Origin: Streptomyces formicae
Lineage (GTDB): Bacteria > Actinomycetota > Actinomycetes > Streptomycetales > Streptomycetaceae
Assembly (NCBI RefSeq): GCF_002556545.1
Contig: NZ_CP022685.1
Coordinates: forward strand, 7,914,001 to 7,978,000
Length of the DNA: 64,000 nt
Direction: 5' to 3'
Part shown: piece after piece, positions 1 to 9,455 of the stretch
Numbering within the stretch: position 1 is the stretch's first letter
Layout: every line of letters begins with the position of its first letter
The notes under the pieces: generated by a model
Databases searched by the model: none
Seen by the model: the letters and a program-made list of their open reading frames with translations, nothing else
What the model was told of the DNA's origin: nothing
Program-made: the position numbers and the translations under genes

Positions 1-2
1 CG

Positions 3-374
3 CTCGTCCTGCTCCTCAACCACCGGGACGCGCCGCGCTGCGCGGCGGCGGCGTACGCGCTCGCCCGGCTCGGCGACCCCCGCACGGCGCGCGCGGCGGC
101 CGCCCTCGCGACCAACGAACTCCGCGTCGCCTATGCCCTCCACCCGGTGCGCCTCCTGACGGAGCTGCGCGCCCCGGAGTCGGCGCCCGCGCTCATCACG
201 ACGCTGCGGCGGCGCCTCGCCCCGCACGACCCGTTCGGCAAGATCGCGCTCGCCTGCGTGGAGGGCCTGGGCGCGCTCGGTGATCCCCGGGCCAGACCGG
301 TCCTGACCGCGGCGCGGGCCCACCCCCGGCTCGCGGCGGCGGCCTCGGCGGCGCTGGCGCGGTTGCCGGAGTGA
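3..374 (+). CDS. HEAT-repeat protein, C-terminal fragment
   Basis: The reading frame is open from the left edge, so this is the 3' end of a longer gene whose start lies outside the window. The visible 123 residues are leucine- and alanine-rich helical pairs with the 'ALARLGDPR' and 'GLGALGDPRARP' pattern of HEAT or PBS-lyase-like repeats. Such repeats form an alpha solenoid used for protein binding. No catalytic motif is visible in this part. The stop is 22 bp from the convergent ridA-like gene. The specific role cannot be told from the fragment. Confidence 0.75.
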   Translation, partial: LVLLLNHRDAPRCAAAAYALARLGDPRTARAAAALATNELRVAYALHPVRLLTELRAPESAPALITTLRRRLAPHDPFGKIALACVEGLGALGDPRARPVLTAARAHPRLAAAASAALARLPE

Positions 375-395
375 GCGCCCGGGTGGGCGCGGCGC

Positions 396-794
396 CTACT
401 CGGCCACCACCGCGAACGCCTCGATCTCCATCAGGTACTCGGGGGCGACGAGCGCGCCCACCTGCATCGCCGATGCCGCGGGGAGTCGCCCGGGGTCCAG
501 GAAGGCGTCCCTGGCGGCGCGGATCGCGGGCATGTGCGCCATGTCCGTCACGAAGTACGTCAGCTTCACGACGTCGTCGAACGTCGCGCCCGCCGCGGCG
601 AGGCAGCGCCGCAGGTTCTCGAACACCCGCAGGGCCTGCACCGCCGCGTCACCCTCGCCGACCAGCTTGCCGTCCTCGTCCAGGGCCAACTGCCCCGATA
701 TCGCGATGAATCGGCCCGTGCCCATCACGACGTGGGTGTACGCGGTGGCGGGGGCGACGCCCTCGGGGGCGCGGATGTGGGTCAGTCTGCTCAT
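396..794 (-). CDS. RidA family (YjgF/YER057c/UK114) protein
   Basis: A 132-residue protein beginning MSRLTHIRAPEG. It has the RidA trimeric fold signature: a central ISGQLALDEDG segment, then NLRRCLAAAGATFDDVVKLTYFVTD and a C-terminal VAPEYLMEIEAFAVV. RidA members hydrolyse reactive enamine/imine intermediates released by PLP enzymes. Many actinobacterial paralogues have other, uncharacterised roles. The usual arginine and glutamate of the active pocket were not all confirmed here, so the 2-iminobutanoate deaminase activity is inferred only. The frame stays open 29 codons further upstream, but homologues start at this ATG. Confidence 0.85.
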   Translation of the reverse strand: MSRLTHIRAPEGVAPATAYTHVVMGTGRFIAISGQLALDEDGKLVGEGDAAVQALRVFENLRRCLAAAGATFDDVVKLTYFVTDMAHMPAIRAARDAFLDPGRLPAASAMQVGALVAPEYLMEIEAFAVVAE

Positions 795-832
795 GGCCCC
801 ATGGTGGACCACGGGTGTGACAACGCGACCCG

Positions 833-1087
833 TCAGATCAGCTCTTCGGCCAGCAGGTCCGTCAGCAAGGCGTCCTGCCACGCGCCGGTCGCGTGGTCAC
901 GGGCGTACGACCGCATGATTCCGACCGGCTTGAACCCCGCCTTGCCGTAGCTGCGGATCGCCGTGAGGAAGATGTCGATGCCCGCGTGCCGGAACTCCGG
1001 GTCGTCCTCCTCCTCGTACTGCACCGCCCCGATGACCTCGCCGTCGTGCACGGGGCGTAGCCGTACTTTCTCACCGTTGAGTTCCAC
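833..1087 (-). pseudogene. Decayed AAC(6')-like GNAT acetyltransferase
   Basis: The frame keeps recognisable pieces of an aminoglycoside 6'-acetyltransferase-like GNAT protein. These are an N-terminus VELNGEKVRLRP, then DGEVIGAVQYEEEDDP and HAGIDIFLTA, then GKAGFKPVGIMRSYARD and a C-terminus ending LLTDLLAEEL. Family members are about 170-190 residues; this is 84. Two blocks are missing in frame, one after VRLRP and one after DIFLTA. The second would have carried the R/Q-x-x-G-x-G acetyl-CoA loop. Without that loop it cannot bind cofactor in the usual way, so I treat it as a remnant. The GTG start matches the family N-terminus. Confidence 0.7.
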
Positions 1088-1179
1088 TCCCGCATGGTGT
1101 CCGGGACCGCGCCTGCGGATGCAGCAGTTTCGATCAGCCCGCATGCTGAAGGTGACGGCTCGAACCGAGGAGGCCGACG

Positions 1180-1368
1180 ATGTCCGTGATGGACAAGCTC
1201 AAGCAGATGCTCAAGGGGCATGAGGACCAGGCGGGGAAGGGCGTCGACAAGGCCGGCGACTTCGTCGACGACAAGACCCAGGGCAAGTACAGCTCCCAGG
1301 TGGACACGGCCCAGGACAAGCTCAAGGAGCAGCTGGGCAGGGACCAGGACCAGCCGCCCCAGTCGTGA
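1180..1368 (+). CDS. MT0933-type antitoxin-like small protein
   Basis: A 62-residue hydrophilic helical protein, MSVMDKLKQMLKGHEDQ, rich in Lys, Asp and Gln. It matches the short actinobacterial family (MT0933/Rv0909 antitoxin type) with its 'KGVDKAGDFVDDKT..KYSSQVD' core. In mycobacteria Rv0909 pairs with the START-fold toxin Rv0910. No toxin gene adjoins here, although an SRPBCC-fold protein lies 1.4 kb downstream. It is preceded by CGAGGAGG, a strong ribosome binding site. Streptomyces carry many orphan copies, so toxin-antitoxin function here is uncertain. Its stop codon lies inside a short tandem duplication. Confidence 0.7.
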   Translation: MSVMDKLKQMLKGHEDQAGKGVDKAGDFVDDKTQGKYSSQVDTAQDKLKEQLGRDQDQPPQS

Positions 1369-1399
1369 CGCGGAGCCTCCCGTCGTGACGCGGAGCCTC
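1362..1399 (+). repeat. Tandem 18-bp direct repeat over a stop codon
   Basis: GTCGTGACGCGGAGCCTC occurs at 1362-1379 and again at 1382-1399, a 20-bp period. The first copy contains the TGA of the antitoxin-like gene. It looks like a recent local duplication just before the terminator. Confidence 0.9.
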
Positions 1400-1408
1400 T
1401 AGGGCGGA

Positions 1409-1446
1409 CATCGGGGGCGGCGCGCGCCGCGCCGCCGCCCCCGATG
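1409..1446 (+). terminator. Strong GC hairpin terminator
   Basis: Perfect 14-bp arms (CATCGGGGGCGGCG and its complement) flank a 10-nt loop. It lies between the antitoxin-like gene and the permease gene, 13 bp before the latter's start. There is no T-run, as is common in Streptomyces. Confidence 0.75.
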
Positions 1447-1459
1447 CATGATCTGACCC

Positions 1460-2707
1460 ATGCTCGTGGAGTCCCTGTCCGTCGCGGCCCTGGCCGTGGT
1501 CCTCGTCTGCGCCGTCGTCCGGCCGTTCCGCTGGCCGGAGGCGGCCTTCGCCGTACCCGCCGCCGGTGTCGTGATCCTCAGCGGCGCGATCCCGCTCGAC
1601 GCCGTGCGCGACGAGGCCGCGCGGCTCGGCCCGGTGATCGGCTTCCTCGCGGGCGTCCTCGTGCTCGCCAAGCTCTGCGCCGACGAGGGACTCTTCCACG
1701 CCTGCGGTACATGGATGGCGCGTTGGGCCCGACGGCGCCCGCGCCGACTCCTGACCGCCGTCTTCGGACTCGCCTCGGTGATCACCGCGGCGCTGAGCCT
1801 GGACGCCACCGTGGTCCTGCTGACCCCGGTGGTCTTCGCCACGGCCGCCCGCATGGGCGCCCCGCCCAAGCCGCACGTCTACGCGAGCGCCCATCTGTCC
1901 AACACCGCGTCGCTCCTGCTGCCCGTGTCGAACCTGACGAACCTGCTCGCGTTCACCGCGACGGGGCTGAGCTTCACGCGCTTCGCCCTGCTCATGACGC
2001 TGCCCTGGCTGGCCGCCATCGCCGTCGAGTACGCCGTCTTCCGGCGGTTCTTCGCCGCGGAACTCGACGAGCCCGTCGACGGCGGCGACACGGCGGAGCC
2101 GCCCGAGATGCCGCTGTTCGCCCTGGTGACCGTCGTCGCCACGCTCGCCGGGTTCGCCGTCGCCTCGGCCGTCGGCGTCGACCCGGCCTGGGCCGCGGCG
2201 GCCGGAGCGCTCGTCCTCGGCGTACGGGCCCTGGTACGCGGTCGTACGACCCCGGTGGCGATCCTGCGCTCGGCGTCCCTGCCCTTCCTCGCCTTCGTCC
2301 TGGCGCTCGGCGTCGTCGTCAGGGCCGTCGTCGACAACGGCCTCGGCGACGCGCTCGGCCACGTCCTGCCGGACGGCGCCTCGCTGCCCGCCCTGCTCGG
2401 CACCGCGGCCGTCGCCGGGCTGCTCGCCAACCTGATCAACAACCTGCCCGCGGTCCTCGCCCTGGTCCCGCTGGCCGCGCCGTCCGGCCCCGGCGCCGTC
2501 CTCGCCGTACTGATCGGCGTGAACATCGGACCCAACCTCACCTACGCGGGCTCCCTCGCCACGCTCCTGTGGCGGCGCATCGCGCACCAGCACGAACACG
2601 ACGTCGACCTCGGGGAGTTCACCCGCCTCGGTCTCCTCACCACGCCCGCGGCCCTCACCCTGTCGACCCTCGCGCTCTGGGTGTCCCTGCGGCTGCTGCC
2701 GGTCTGA
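1460..2707 (+). CDS. ArsB/SLC13-like arsenite or anion permease
   Basis: A 415-residue membrane protein with about ten to twelve hydrophobic segments. It shows the features of the arsenical pump/ion transporter superfamily: an N-terminal VIGFLAGVLVLAKLCADEGLF, the motif ALSLDATVVLLTPVV around residues 114-128, and a second half-repeat with LLANLINNLPAVL and NIGPNLTYAGSLATLL. The family moves arsenite, antimonite or dicarboxylate-like anions across the cytoplasmic membrane. No arsR or arsC gene is adjacent, so the substrate is not settled by context. It appears monocistronic behind the hairpin at 1409-1446. Confidence 0.8.
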   Translation: MLVESLSVAALAVVLVCAVVRPFRWPEAAFAVPAAGVVILSGAIPLDAVRDEAARLGPVIGFLAGVLVLAKLCADEGLFHACGTWMARWARRRPRRLLTAVFGLASVITAALSLDATVVLLTPVVFATAARMGAPPKPHVYASAHLSNTASLLLPVSNLTNLLAFTATGLSFTRFALLMTLPWLAAIAVEYAVFRRFFAAELDEPVDGGDTAEPPEMPLFALVTVVATLAGFAVASAVGVDPAWAAAAGALVLGVRALVRGRTTPVAILRSASLPFLAFVLALGVVVRAVVDNGLGDALGHVLPDGASLPALLGTAAVAGLLANLINNLPAVLALVPLAAPSGPGAVLAVLIGVNIGPNLTYAGSLATLLWRRIAHQHEHDVDLGEFTRLGLLTTPAALTLSTLALWVSLRLLPV

Positions 2708-2804
2708 GCCCGCCGTCGAGCACGGACCCGATTTGGGAGGCCGGTGGGCAGGGTGGTTGGCTTTCCGTGAACTCCCCGAAAAACCAAGTGCTGGAGGAAG
2801 TGCA

Positions 2805-3248
2805 ATGGCGCAGGTCGAGGCGACCACGGAGCGGATCATCGCGGCACAGCCTGACGATGTCTTCGACGCACTGGCCGACTACAACGGCACGCGCGAGAAG
2901 GTCCTTTCCGACCACTTCAGCGAGTACGAGGTGCGCGAGGGCGGCGACGGCGAGGGCACCCTCGTCCACTGGAAGCTGCAGGCCACCAGCAAGCGCATCA
3001 GGGACTGCCTGCTGGAGGTCAGCGAGCCGAACGACGGCGAACTGGTCGAGAAGGACCGCAACTCCTCGATGGTCACCACCTGGACCGTGACCCCGGCGGG
3101 CGAGGGCAAGTCCCGCGTGGTCGTCTCCACCGTGTGGAACGGCGCGGGCGGCATCGGCGGCTTCTTCGAGAAGACGTTCGCGCCCAAGGGCCTCGGGCGG
3201 ATCTACGACACCGTGCTCGGCAAGCTCGCCGCCGAGGTCGAGAAGTAG
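2805..3248 (+). CDS. SRPBCC-fold (polyketide cyclase/START-like) protein
   Basis: A 147-residue protein starting MAQVEATTERIIAAQPDDVFDALADY, the usual beginning of a polyketide-cyclase/dehydrase-like SRPBCC domain. The fold is a hydrophobic-cavity helix-grip that binds lipids or aromatic ligands. The end, 'GFFEKTFAPKGLGRIYDTVLGKLAAEV', matches the long C-terminal helix. The start has GGAGGAAG six bases upstream; an in-frame ATG 72 bases earlier lacks one. The ligand is unknown. Possible link: related proteins act as toxins with MT0933-type antitoxins, but the two genes are separated by the permease. Confidence 0.8.
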   Translation: MAQVEATTERIIAAQPDDVFDALADYNGTREKVLSDHFSEYEVREGGDGEGTLVHWKLQATSKRIRDCLLEVSEPNDGELVEKDRNSSMVTTWTVTPAGEGKSRVVVSTVWNGAGGIGGFFEKTFAPKGLGRIYDTVLGKLAAEVEK

Positions 3249-3253
3249 CCCCA

Positions 3254-3278
3254 ACCCCCGCGTGACCCATCGGGGTTG
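3254..3278 (+). terminator. Hairpin terminator after SRPBCC gene
   Basis: AACCCC at 3254-3259 pairs with GGGGTT at 3273-3278 and is followed by a pyrimidine-rich GTTCTCCC stretch. It begins 6 bp after the stop codon. Confidence 0.5.
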
Positions 3279-3451
3279 TTCTCCCGCTCACCGTTTCGAG
3301 TGGTTTTCGTTCCGGCTCCGTTGTACGCCGTAGGGCTCCGACCGGCAGTTACGCCGGTGAGGCCCGGCGAGAGGGCGACTCGTCGCGCTTGCTCCCAGTT
3401 GTCGCGTAATGCGAGAAATGGGCGGCGCAAGCGCGACGAGGGGAGCAGTAC

Positions 3452-5887
3452 GTGGGCGGGACGACGCTGGTGAAGGCCGTCGAGCGGGACGGCACGGACG
3501 CCGTCGGGACGGCCGACGCACCTCCCGAGCGGGGTGCGGCACAGGCCCCGCCGCCCCCCGCTCCAGGAGCCGCGGCGCACGGGCTCAGCCCCCGCCGGGT
3601 CCGGATGGTCTTCGTCGGGCTGATGCTCGCCCTGCTGCTCGCCGCCCTGGAGCAGATGATCGTCGCCACCGCGCTCCCCAAGATCGTCGGGGAGCTGCAC
3701 GGCCTGGACAAGATGTCCTGGGCGATCACCGCCTACCTGCTGACCTCGACCGTCGGACTGCCCATCTACGGCAAGCTCGGCGACCTCTTCGGCCGCAAGG
3801 GCGTCTTCCAGTTCGCGATCGTCATCTTCGTCATCGGCTCGGCGCTGGCGGGCTGGTCGCGGACCATGGACCAGCTCATCGCGTTCCGCGCCCTCCAGGG
3901 CGTCGGCGCGGGCGGACTCATGATCGGCGTACAGGCGATCATCGCCGACATCGTGCCGCCCCGGCAGCGCGGCCGCTACATGGGCCTCATCGGCGCCTCC
4001 TTCGGCCTCGCCTCGGTGGCGGGCCCGCTGCTCGGCGGCTTCTTCGCCGACCACGCCTCCTGGCGCTGGTGCTTCTACTTCAACGTGCCCTTCGGCCTGG
4101 TCACGCTCGTCGTCGTCAGCCTGGTCCTGAAGCTGCCCAAGCCCGCGGCGCGGTGCAGGCTCGACGTCCTCGGTGCGCTGCTGCTCGCCGCCGCCTCCAC
4201 CTGTCTGGTGCTGCTCACCAGCTGGGGCGGCACCGAGTACGCCTGGAGCGACCGCGTCATCCTGGGGCTCGGCGCGGGAGCCGTCGTCTCGACGCTGCTC
4301 TTCCTCGTCACCGAGCGCTTCGCGGCAGAACCGATCATTCCGCTGCGCCTGTTCCGCGATCCGGTCTTCGCCGTCACCGGTCTGGTGGGCATGGTCGTCG
4401 GCATCGCCCTCTTCGGAGCGGCCAGCTATCTGCCGACCTTCCTGCAGATGGTCGACGGGGCCAGCGCGACCGAGTCGGGCCTCCTGATGCTGCCGATGAT
4501 GGGCGGCATCGTCGGCGCGTCGATCATCTCCGGCCAGCTGATCAGTCACACCGGGCGCTACAAGATCTACCCGGTGCTCGGCGGCGCCCTCTCCGTAGTC
4601 GGCATGTGGCTGCTCTCACGCCTCGAAGTCGACACGCCCCGGCTGCACTACAGCATCTGGATGGCCGTGCTCGGCGCCGGTATCGGCATGGTCATGCCGG
4701 TCCTGGTCCTCGCCGTGCAGAACGCGGTGGGGCCCGCGGACCTCGGCACCGCCACCAGCGCCAACAACTACTTCCGGCAGATCGGCGGCAGCGTCGGAGC
4801 CGCCGTCTTCGGCACGCTCTTCGCCAACCGGCTCGCCGACGCGCTCGCCGACCGGATCCCGGCGGACGCGGGCGCGGCCCTGCCCGACGCCGAGTCCATC
4901 ACCCCGCAGCTCGTCCACGCGCTGCCCGCGCCGCTGCGCGACGGCTACATCCAGGCATACGCCGACGCGATGCCGCGGATCTTCCTCTACCTGGTGCCGG
5001 TGCTCGTCCTCGGCATGCTGATCGCCTTCTTCCTCAAGGAGACACCCCTGTTGTCCAGCGCAGCTTCCCAGAACGCACCCGTCGCCGAGCCCGCGCCCAT
5101 CCCTCAGGCCCGTACGGCGGCGTACACCGCGGGCGTCCCGGTGTGCGGCACCGTGCAGCACCCCGACGGCACCGTGGTGCCCCGCGCGGCCCTGACCCTC
5201 ATCGACGTCGCGGGACAACAGATCGGCAGGGGCGCGAGCGGCGAGGACGGCCGGTACGCCCTGTCCACGCCGGGATCGGGATCGTTCGTGCTCATCGCGG
5301 CCGCGGGCGGGCACCAGCCGCAGGCCGTCACCGTCACCGTCGGCGAGCGCCCCGTCGACCTCGACGTGGTCCTCGGCGGCGCGGGCCGCCTCGCGGGAAC
5401 CGTCGTCACCGCCGACGGGACGCCCGTCAGGGACGCCGCCGTCACCCTCACCGACGTCCGCGGCGAGGTCGTCGCCACCACCCGCAGCGGGCGCGAAGGC
5501 AGCTATGTGATCACGGAGTTGGTGGCGGGCGAGTACACCCTCGCGGCCAGCGCCCCCGCCTTCCGCCCCGCCGCGCTGCCCGTCTCCGTGCAGGCGTCCA
5601 GGGAGACCCGCCAGGACGTGGAGCTCGCGGGCGGTGCCGTGCTGCGGGGCACCGTACGGGCCGGCGGCGGGCGGGCCGTGGAGGACGCGCGCGTGACGCT
5701 GCTCGACGCCGCGGGCAACGTCGTCGACACCCTGACCACGGGAGCGGACGGCACGTTCCGCTTCGTCGACCTGTCGTCGGGCGAGTACACCGTCATCGCG
5801 GCGGGTTACCCGCCGGTCGCCACGGTCCTGCAGGTCGCCGGCGGTGGCCGCACCGAGCGTGACCTCCAGCTGGGGCACGAGGACTGA
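3452..5887 (+). CDS. DHA2-type MFS drug transporter with three C-terminal carboxypeptidase-regulatory-like domains
   Basis: An 811-residue fusion. Residues about 45-530 form a 14-segment MFS drug:H+ antiporter, including the motif [11 protein letters not shown] between helices 2 and 3 and [21 protein letters not shown]. Residues about 558-805 hold three tandem beta-sandwich repeats of the carboxypeptidase D regulatory type: [16 protein letters not shown], then [16 protein letters not shown], then [16 protein letters not shown], each followed by a 'DGxY/F...GEYT' strand. These repeats would sit outside the last helix and could bind a ligand, peptidoglycan or partner protein. The GTG start follows GAGGGGAGC. 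The first 40 residues are Pro/Ala-rich. The substrate is unknown. Confidence 0.85.
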   Translation: MGGTTLVKAVERDGTDAVGTADAPPERGAAQAPPPPAPGAAAHGLSPRRVRMVFVGLMLALLLAALEQMIVATALPKIVGELHGLDKMSWAITAYLLTSTVGLPIYGKLGDLFGRKGVFQFAIVIFVIGSALAGWSRTMDQLIAFRALQGVGAGGLMIGVQAIIADIVPPRQRGRYMGLIGASFGLASVAGPLLGGFFADHASWRWCFYFNVPFGLVTLVVVSLVLKLPKPAARCRLDVLGALLLAAASTCLVLLTSWGGTEYAWSDRVILGLGAGAVVSTLLFLVTERFAAEPIIPLRLFRDPVFAVTGLVGMVVGIALFGAASYLPTFLQMVDGASATESGLLMLPMMGGIVGASIISGQLISHTGRYKIYPVLGGALSVVGMWLLSRLEVDTPRLHYSIWMAVLGAGIGMVMPVLVLAVQNAVGPADLGTATSANNYFRQIGGSVGAAVFGTLFANRLADALADRIPADAGAALPDAESITPQLVHALPAPLRDGYIQAYADAMPRIFLYLVPVLVLGMLIAFFLKETPLLSSAASQNAPVAEPAPIPQARTAAYTAGVPVCGTVQHPDGTVVPRAALTLIDVAGQQIGRGASGEDGRYALSTPGSGSFVLIAAAGGHQPQAVTVTVGERPVDLDVVLGGAGRLAGTVVTADGTPVRDAAVTLTDVRGEVVATTRSGREGSYVITELVAGEYTLAASAPAFRPAALPVSVQASRETRQDVELAGGAVLRGTVRAGGGRAVEDARVTLLDAAGNVVDTLTTGADGTFRFVDLSSGEYTVIAAGYPPVATVLQVAGGGRTERDLQLGHED

Positions 5888-6028
5888 GCGCGGGGCGGGC
5901 CGGGGGGCGTGCGCCGGAGGCCGTGTCCGCGGCCAATTCCCGTATTGCGCCGCACGGCAACCTGCCCCGGTCGTACGGTGGTTGGTGGCGGCTCAGATCT
6001 TGCGCTGCCACGGGAAGGGGCAAGGGCC

Positions 6029-8512
6029 ATGGAACAAGGCACTCCGGGCAGCGGGCCTGTGGCGCAGCGTGCCATGGCCGGGCGCATCCCGCTGGCCGTG
6101 GTCGTCGTCGACGGCAGCGGTCTCGTCTCCCACTGGAGCACCGGCGCGCGACGCCTTTTCGGGTACGCCAAGGAGGCGGCCGTAGGACGTCCCGTGGGCG
6201 ACCTGCTCCCCGTGCACGGCGCCATACCGGACGCTGCGGCGCCCTACGGGGAGTACGACGGACTCGGCCCCGACCTGGAGACCTCCCTCGACGGACGCAT
6301 CTCCTACCCGGCGGCAGGACGCGCCCGGCTCGACGAGCCGGACGGCGGCTCCGCCCGCCGTCTCGACGTGCTGTGGTGGGCGTACCCCCTGGTCGGCCCC
6401 GGGCCCGAGCGGCTGCTCGTGCTCGCCGCCGACGCCGCCGCGCTGACCGACGCCCACCGCCCGGAGGACCAGGGCGAGCAGGGTGCGCGGGAGGACGGGA
6501 CCCAGGGGAGCGCGGCCTTCAGGCAGTGGGGGAGCATCGCTCCCGGGTTCGCCCTGCACACGGACTTCCCCGGCGCGGACCGGCTCGCCGACCGGCTGCC
6601 CGAGATCCTGCCCAGCATGAGCGTCGGCGAGAGCTCCCGCATCGTCGCGCAGGTCCTCGAACTGGGCTATCCGGTCCTGGAGTTCAGCCAGCACGACCGG
6701 GTGCCCGTCACCCCCGACTGGGGCGTGGCCCGGCGCGCCGAGCGCAAGGAGCGCAGGCAGCGGGCCGAGTGGGCCGCGGCGCACGGCCTGCCCGCCGCCG
6801 AGGCCACGGCCGACGACGAGGGCGACGACATCGAGTACACCGCCGTGCGCGAGCGCCTGGAGTTCCTGAACGAGGTCAGCGGGCGCATCGGCTCCTCGCT
6901 CGACCTGTCGCAGACGATCGTGGAGGTCAGCAAGGCGGTCGTGCCGCGCTTCACGGACGTCGCGGGCACCTACCTGCGGGAACAGGTCGTCGCGGGCGAG
7001 GGGTTCCCCGACGGCGTGCCGGACGAGACCACGATGTGGCACCGGGTCGCCCTGGAGCACACGGACGAGCCGGGCCGCTGGGACGACGTGGTGCCGGTCG
7101 GCGAGTCCATGCCGTTCCCCGCGCACACGCCGTTCTTCCAGTGCATGACCTCCGGGGACCCGGTGCTCGTGCCGCGCATCACCGAGGAGATGGGCAATGC
7201 CATCGCCTCCCAGTTCGAGAAGCGCGACATCCGGCCGCTGATCAACCACCGCTCGATGCTCGTCGTCCCGCTCAAGGCGCGCAACGTGGTGCTCGGCTTC
7301 ATGATCCTGCTCCGCCACCGGGAGCGCCCCGTCTTCAACGACATGGACCGCGTCACCGGCGCCGAACTGGCGGCCCGCGCGGGCCTCGTGCTCGACAACG
7401 CCCGCATGTACACGTACCAGGAGAGCGTCGCCGACACCCTCCAGGACAGCATGCTGCCGCACATCCAGCCCCGCATGCCCGGCGGCGACATCGCCACCCG
7501 CTATCTGCCGGGCACGCTGCTCGGCCGGGTCGGCGGCGACTGGTTCGACTCCGTGAAGCTCCCGGGGTCCAGGACCGCGCTCGTCGTCGGCGACGTGATG
7601 GGCCACGGCCTGAACTCGGCGGCGATGATGGGCCAGTTGCGGACGGCGGTGCAGACGATGGCCGCCCTCGACCTGCCGCCCGAGCAGCTCCTGCGCAACC
7701 TCGACGACCTCGCCCAGCGACTCGGCGAGCACTACCTGGCGACCTGCCTCTACGCGGTGTACGACCCCATCGCGAGCGAGCTGATCCTCGCCAACGCCGG
7801 GCACATCCCGCCCGTCCTGGTGCGCGCGGCGGACGGCCGCAGCGAGCTGCTCGACCTGCCGACGGGCGCGCCCATCGGTGTCGGCGGCGTCCCCTTCGAA
7901 TCCGTACGCGTCAGGGTCGAGCCCGGCGACCGGCTGCTGATGTGCACCGACGGGCTCGTCGAGGTCCGCGGCGAGGACATCGGCGTCGGCCTGGCCACGC
8001 TCACCGAGTCCGCCGCGCACCCCGCCGCCTCCATGGACGACGCCTGCGACACGATCATCCGGGCGCTCAACACCCGCGGCGGCCGCAAGGACGACGTGGC
8101 GCTCCTGATGGCCAGGCTCAACGGCATCGCCGCCGAGGACATCGCGCACTGGCGGCTCGAGACCGGGCCCGGCGAGGTGCGCAGGGCCCGCGAGCTGGTC
8201 GGCGCACAGCTGCGGGACTGGTCCCTCGGCGCGCTCGCCGAGACCGCGGAGCTGCTCGTCAGCGAGCTCGTCACCAACGTCGTACGCCACGCCCGCAGCG
8301 AGCGGCTCGAACTGCGTCTGGTCCGTTCCGCCGTGCTGATGTGCGAGGTCGAGGACGACGACCACGCGCTGCCGACGCTCATGAGCGCGGGCGGCGGCGA
8401 CGAGTTCGGGCGCGGCCTGCGGGTCGTCAGCGCGCTCGCCAAGGAGTGGGGCACGAGCCGTACGAACGCGGGGAAGACCGTCTGGTTCGAACTGCCGCTG
8501 CCCCGGCGGTAG
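6029..8512 (+). CDS. PAS-GAF-SpoIIE phosphatase with anti-sigma-type ATPase domain
   Basis: An 827-residue multidomain regulator. The order is: N-terminal PAS domain (about 15-130, with VVVDGSGLVSHWSTGARRLFGY), a linker, GAF domain (about 275-455, starting RLEFLNEVSGRIGSSLDLSQT), PP2C/SpoIIE serine phosphatase (about 490-700, with VGGDWFDSVKL and ALVVGDVMGHGLNSAAMM), and a HATPase_c domain (about 710-825, N-box ELVTNVVRHARSE and G-box GRGLRVV). Streptomyces carry dozens of these. They are thought to set the phosphorylation of anti-anti-sigma factors in response to a sensed ligand. The frame is open further upstream, but ATG 6029 has GGAAGGGG nearby and matches related N-termini. Confidence 0.9.
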   Translation: MEQGTPGSGPVAQRAMAGRIPLAVVVVDGSGLVSHWSTGARRLFGYAKEAAVGRPVGDLLPVHGAIPDAAAPYGEYDGLGPDLETSLDGRISYPAAGRARLDEPDGGSARRLDVLWWAYPLVGPGPERLLVLAADAAALTDAHRPEDQGEQGAREDGTQGSAAFRQWGSIAPGFALHTDFPGADRLADRLPEILPSMSVGESSRIVAQVLELGYPVLEFSQHDRVPVTPDWGVARRAERKERRQRAEWAAAHGLPAAEATADDEGDDIEYTAVRERLEFLNEVSGRIGSSLDLSQTIVEVSKAVVPRFTDVAGTYLREQVVAGEGFPDGVPDETTMWHRVALEHTDEPGRWDDVVPVGESMPFPAHTPFFQCMTSGDPVLVPRITEEMGNAIASQFEKRDIRPLINHRSMLVVPLKARNVVLGFMILLRHRERPVFNDMDRVTGAELAARAGLVLDNARMYTYQESVADTLQDSMLPHIQPRMPGGDIATRYLPGTLLGRVGGDWFDSVKLPGSRTALVVGDVMGHGLNSAAMMGQLRTAVQTMAALDLPPEQLLRNLDDLAQRLGEHYLATCLYAVYDPIASELILANAGHIPPVLVRAADGRSELLDLPTGAPIGVGGVPFESVRVRVEPGDRLLMCTDGLVEVRGEDIGVGLATLTESAAHPAASMDDACDTIIRALNTRGGRKDDVALLMARLNGIAAEDIAHWRLETGPGEVRRARELVGAQLRDWSLGALAETAELLVSELVTNVVRHARSERLELRLVRSAVLMCEVEDDDHALPTLMSAGGGDEFGRGLRVVSALAKEWGTSRTNAGKTVWFELPLPRR

Positions 8513-8644
8513 CGCGCGGGCCGGCGCGCGCCCGTCGAACGAGCGGTGAAGGATCGCGCGGGTGCCTTGTCCGCGCGCCCCGGGCGCGATAGACCGATCT
8601 CGCCGTCGGTTCGACGGCTCTCGTCGCACCCTGGGGAGCTGGTC

Positions 8645-9367
8645 ATGAGCGTCACGAGTAAGTACCGGGCCGCCTGGGAATCGTTCTGGAGCGACGCGCC
8701 CGGCGAAGAGGGAGCCGTGTTCTGGGACGCGGAGCCCGCGCTGACCGCGGGACTCCACCTCGCTCTCTTCGAGCCGCACCTGGCCGCCGCGGGGCTGCCC
8801 GTCGTCGATCTTGGCTGCGGCAACGGCACGCAGACCCGGTTCCTCGCCGACCGCTATCCACGCGTCCTCGGTGTCGACATCTCCGCCGCCGCGCTGGAGC
8901 ACGCCCGGCAGGCGGACCCCGCGGGGCAGGCCGACTTCCGGCAGCTCGACATCGCCGAGTGGAGCGTCGCCGAGCAGCTGCACGCGGAACTGGGCGACGT
9001 GAACGTCTACATGCGCGGCGTGCTCCACCAGTGCGACGCGGACGACAGGCAGCCGCTGCTCGACAACATCGCGCGCCTGGTGGGGGAGCGCGGCAGAGCC
9101 TTCGTCGTCGAACTGTCCGAGGCCGCCAAGCCCGTCCTCATGGGCCTGGCGCAGAGCCCCGCGGGCCCGCCGCCGAAGCTGGCGCCGGTCTTCTCGCACG
9201 GCCTCGCCCCCGCCGAGGTCGTGGACGCCGCGGTGCGGGAGTACGTCGCGGCCGCGGGCCTCGCGGTCCTTGCCGAGGGGGAACTCCCGCTGACCACCAC
9301 CGAGTTCACGCCCGACGGCACGCGGATCGAACTGCCGTCGTGGTGGCTGGTCCTCGGCCTGGAGTGA
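8645..9367 (+). CDS. Class I SAM-dependent methyltransferase
   Basis: A 240-residue protein with the glycine-rich SAM-binding motif I, LPVVDLGCGNGTQTRFLADRYP (about 50-71), followed by the acidic post-motif GVDIS. It ends in the ELPSWWLVLGLE strand. The N-terminus 'KYRAAWESFWSD' resembles small-molecule methyltransferases of Streptomyces. The substrate is not deducible. It starts after TGGGGAGC and is followed by an unlinked NTF2-like gene 88 bp downstream. Confidence 0.8.
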   Translation: MSVTSKYRAAWESFWSDAPGEEGAVFWDAEPALTAGLHLALFEPHLAAAGLPVVDLGCGNGTQTRFLADRYPRVLGVDISAAALEHARQADPAGQADFRQLDIAEWSVAEQLHAELGDVNVYMRGVLHQCDADDRQPLLDNIARLVGERGRAFVVELSEAAKPVLMGLAQSPAGPPPKLAPVFSHGLAPAEVVDAAVREYVAAAGLAVLAEGELPLTTTEFTPDGTRIELPSWWLVLGLE

Positions 9368-9455
9368 GCGGGCCTGACGTTCCCGGCCCCTGTCTCGTCG
9401 GATCACTGGGAGCAGCCACCGGGGCCGCCCCGGGAACCGAGGGACGGAGGCCGCT

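Noticed and set aside
1180..3248. A toxin-antitoxin pair made by the MT0933-like protein and the SRPBCC protein
   Set aside because: The genes are separated by a terminator and a 1.25-kb permease gene, unlike the adjacent Rv0909-Rv0910 arrangement.
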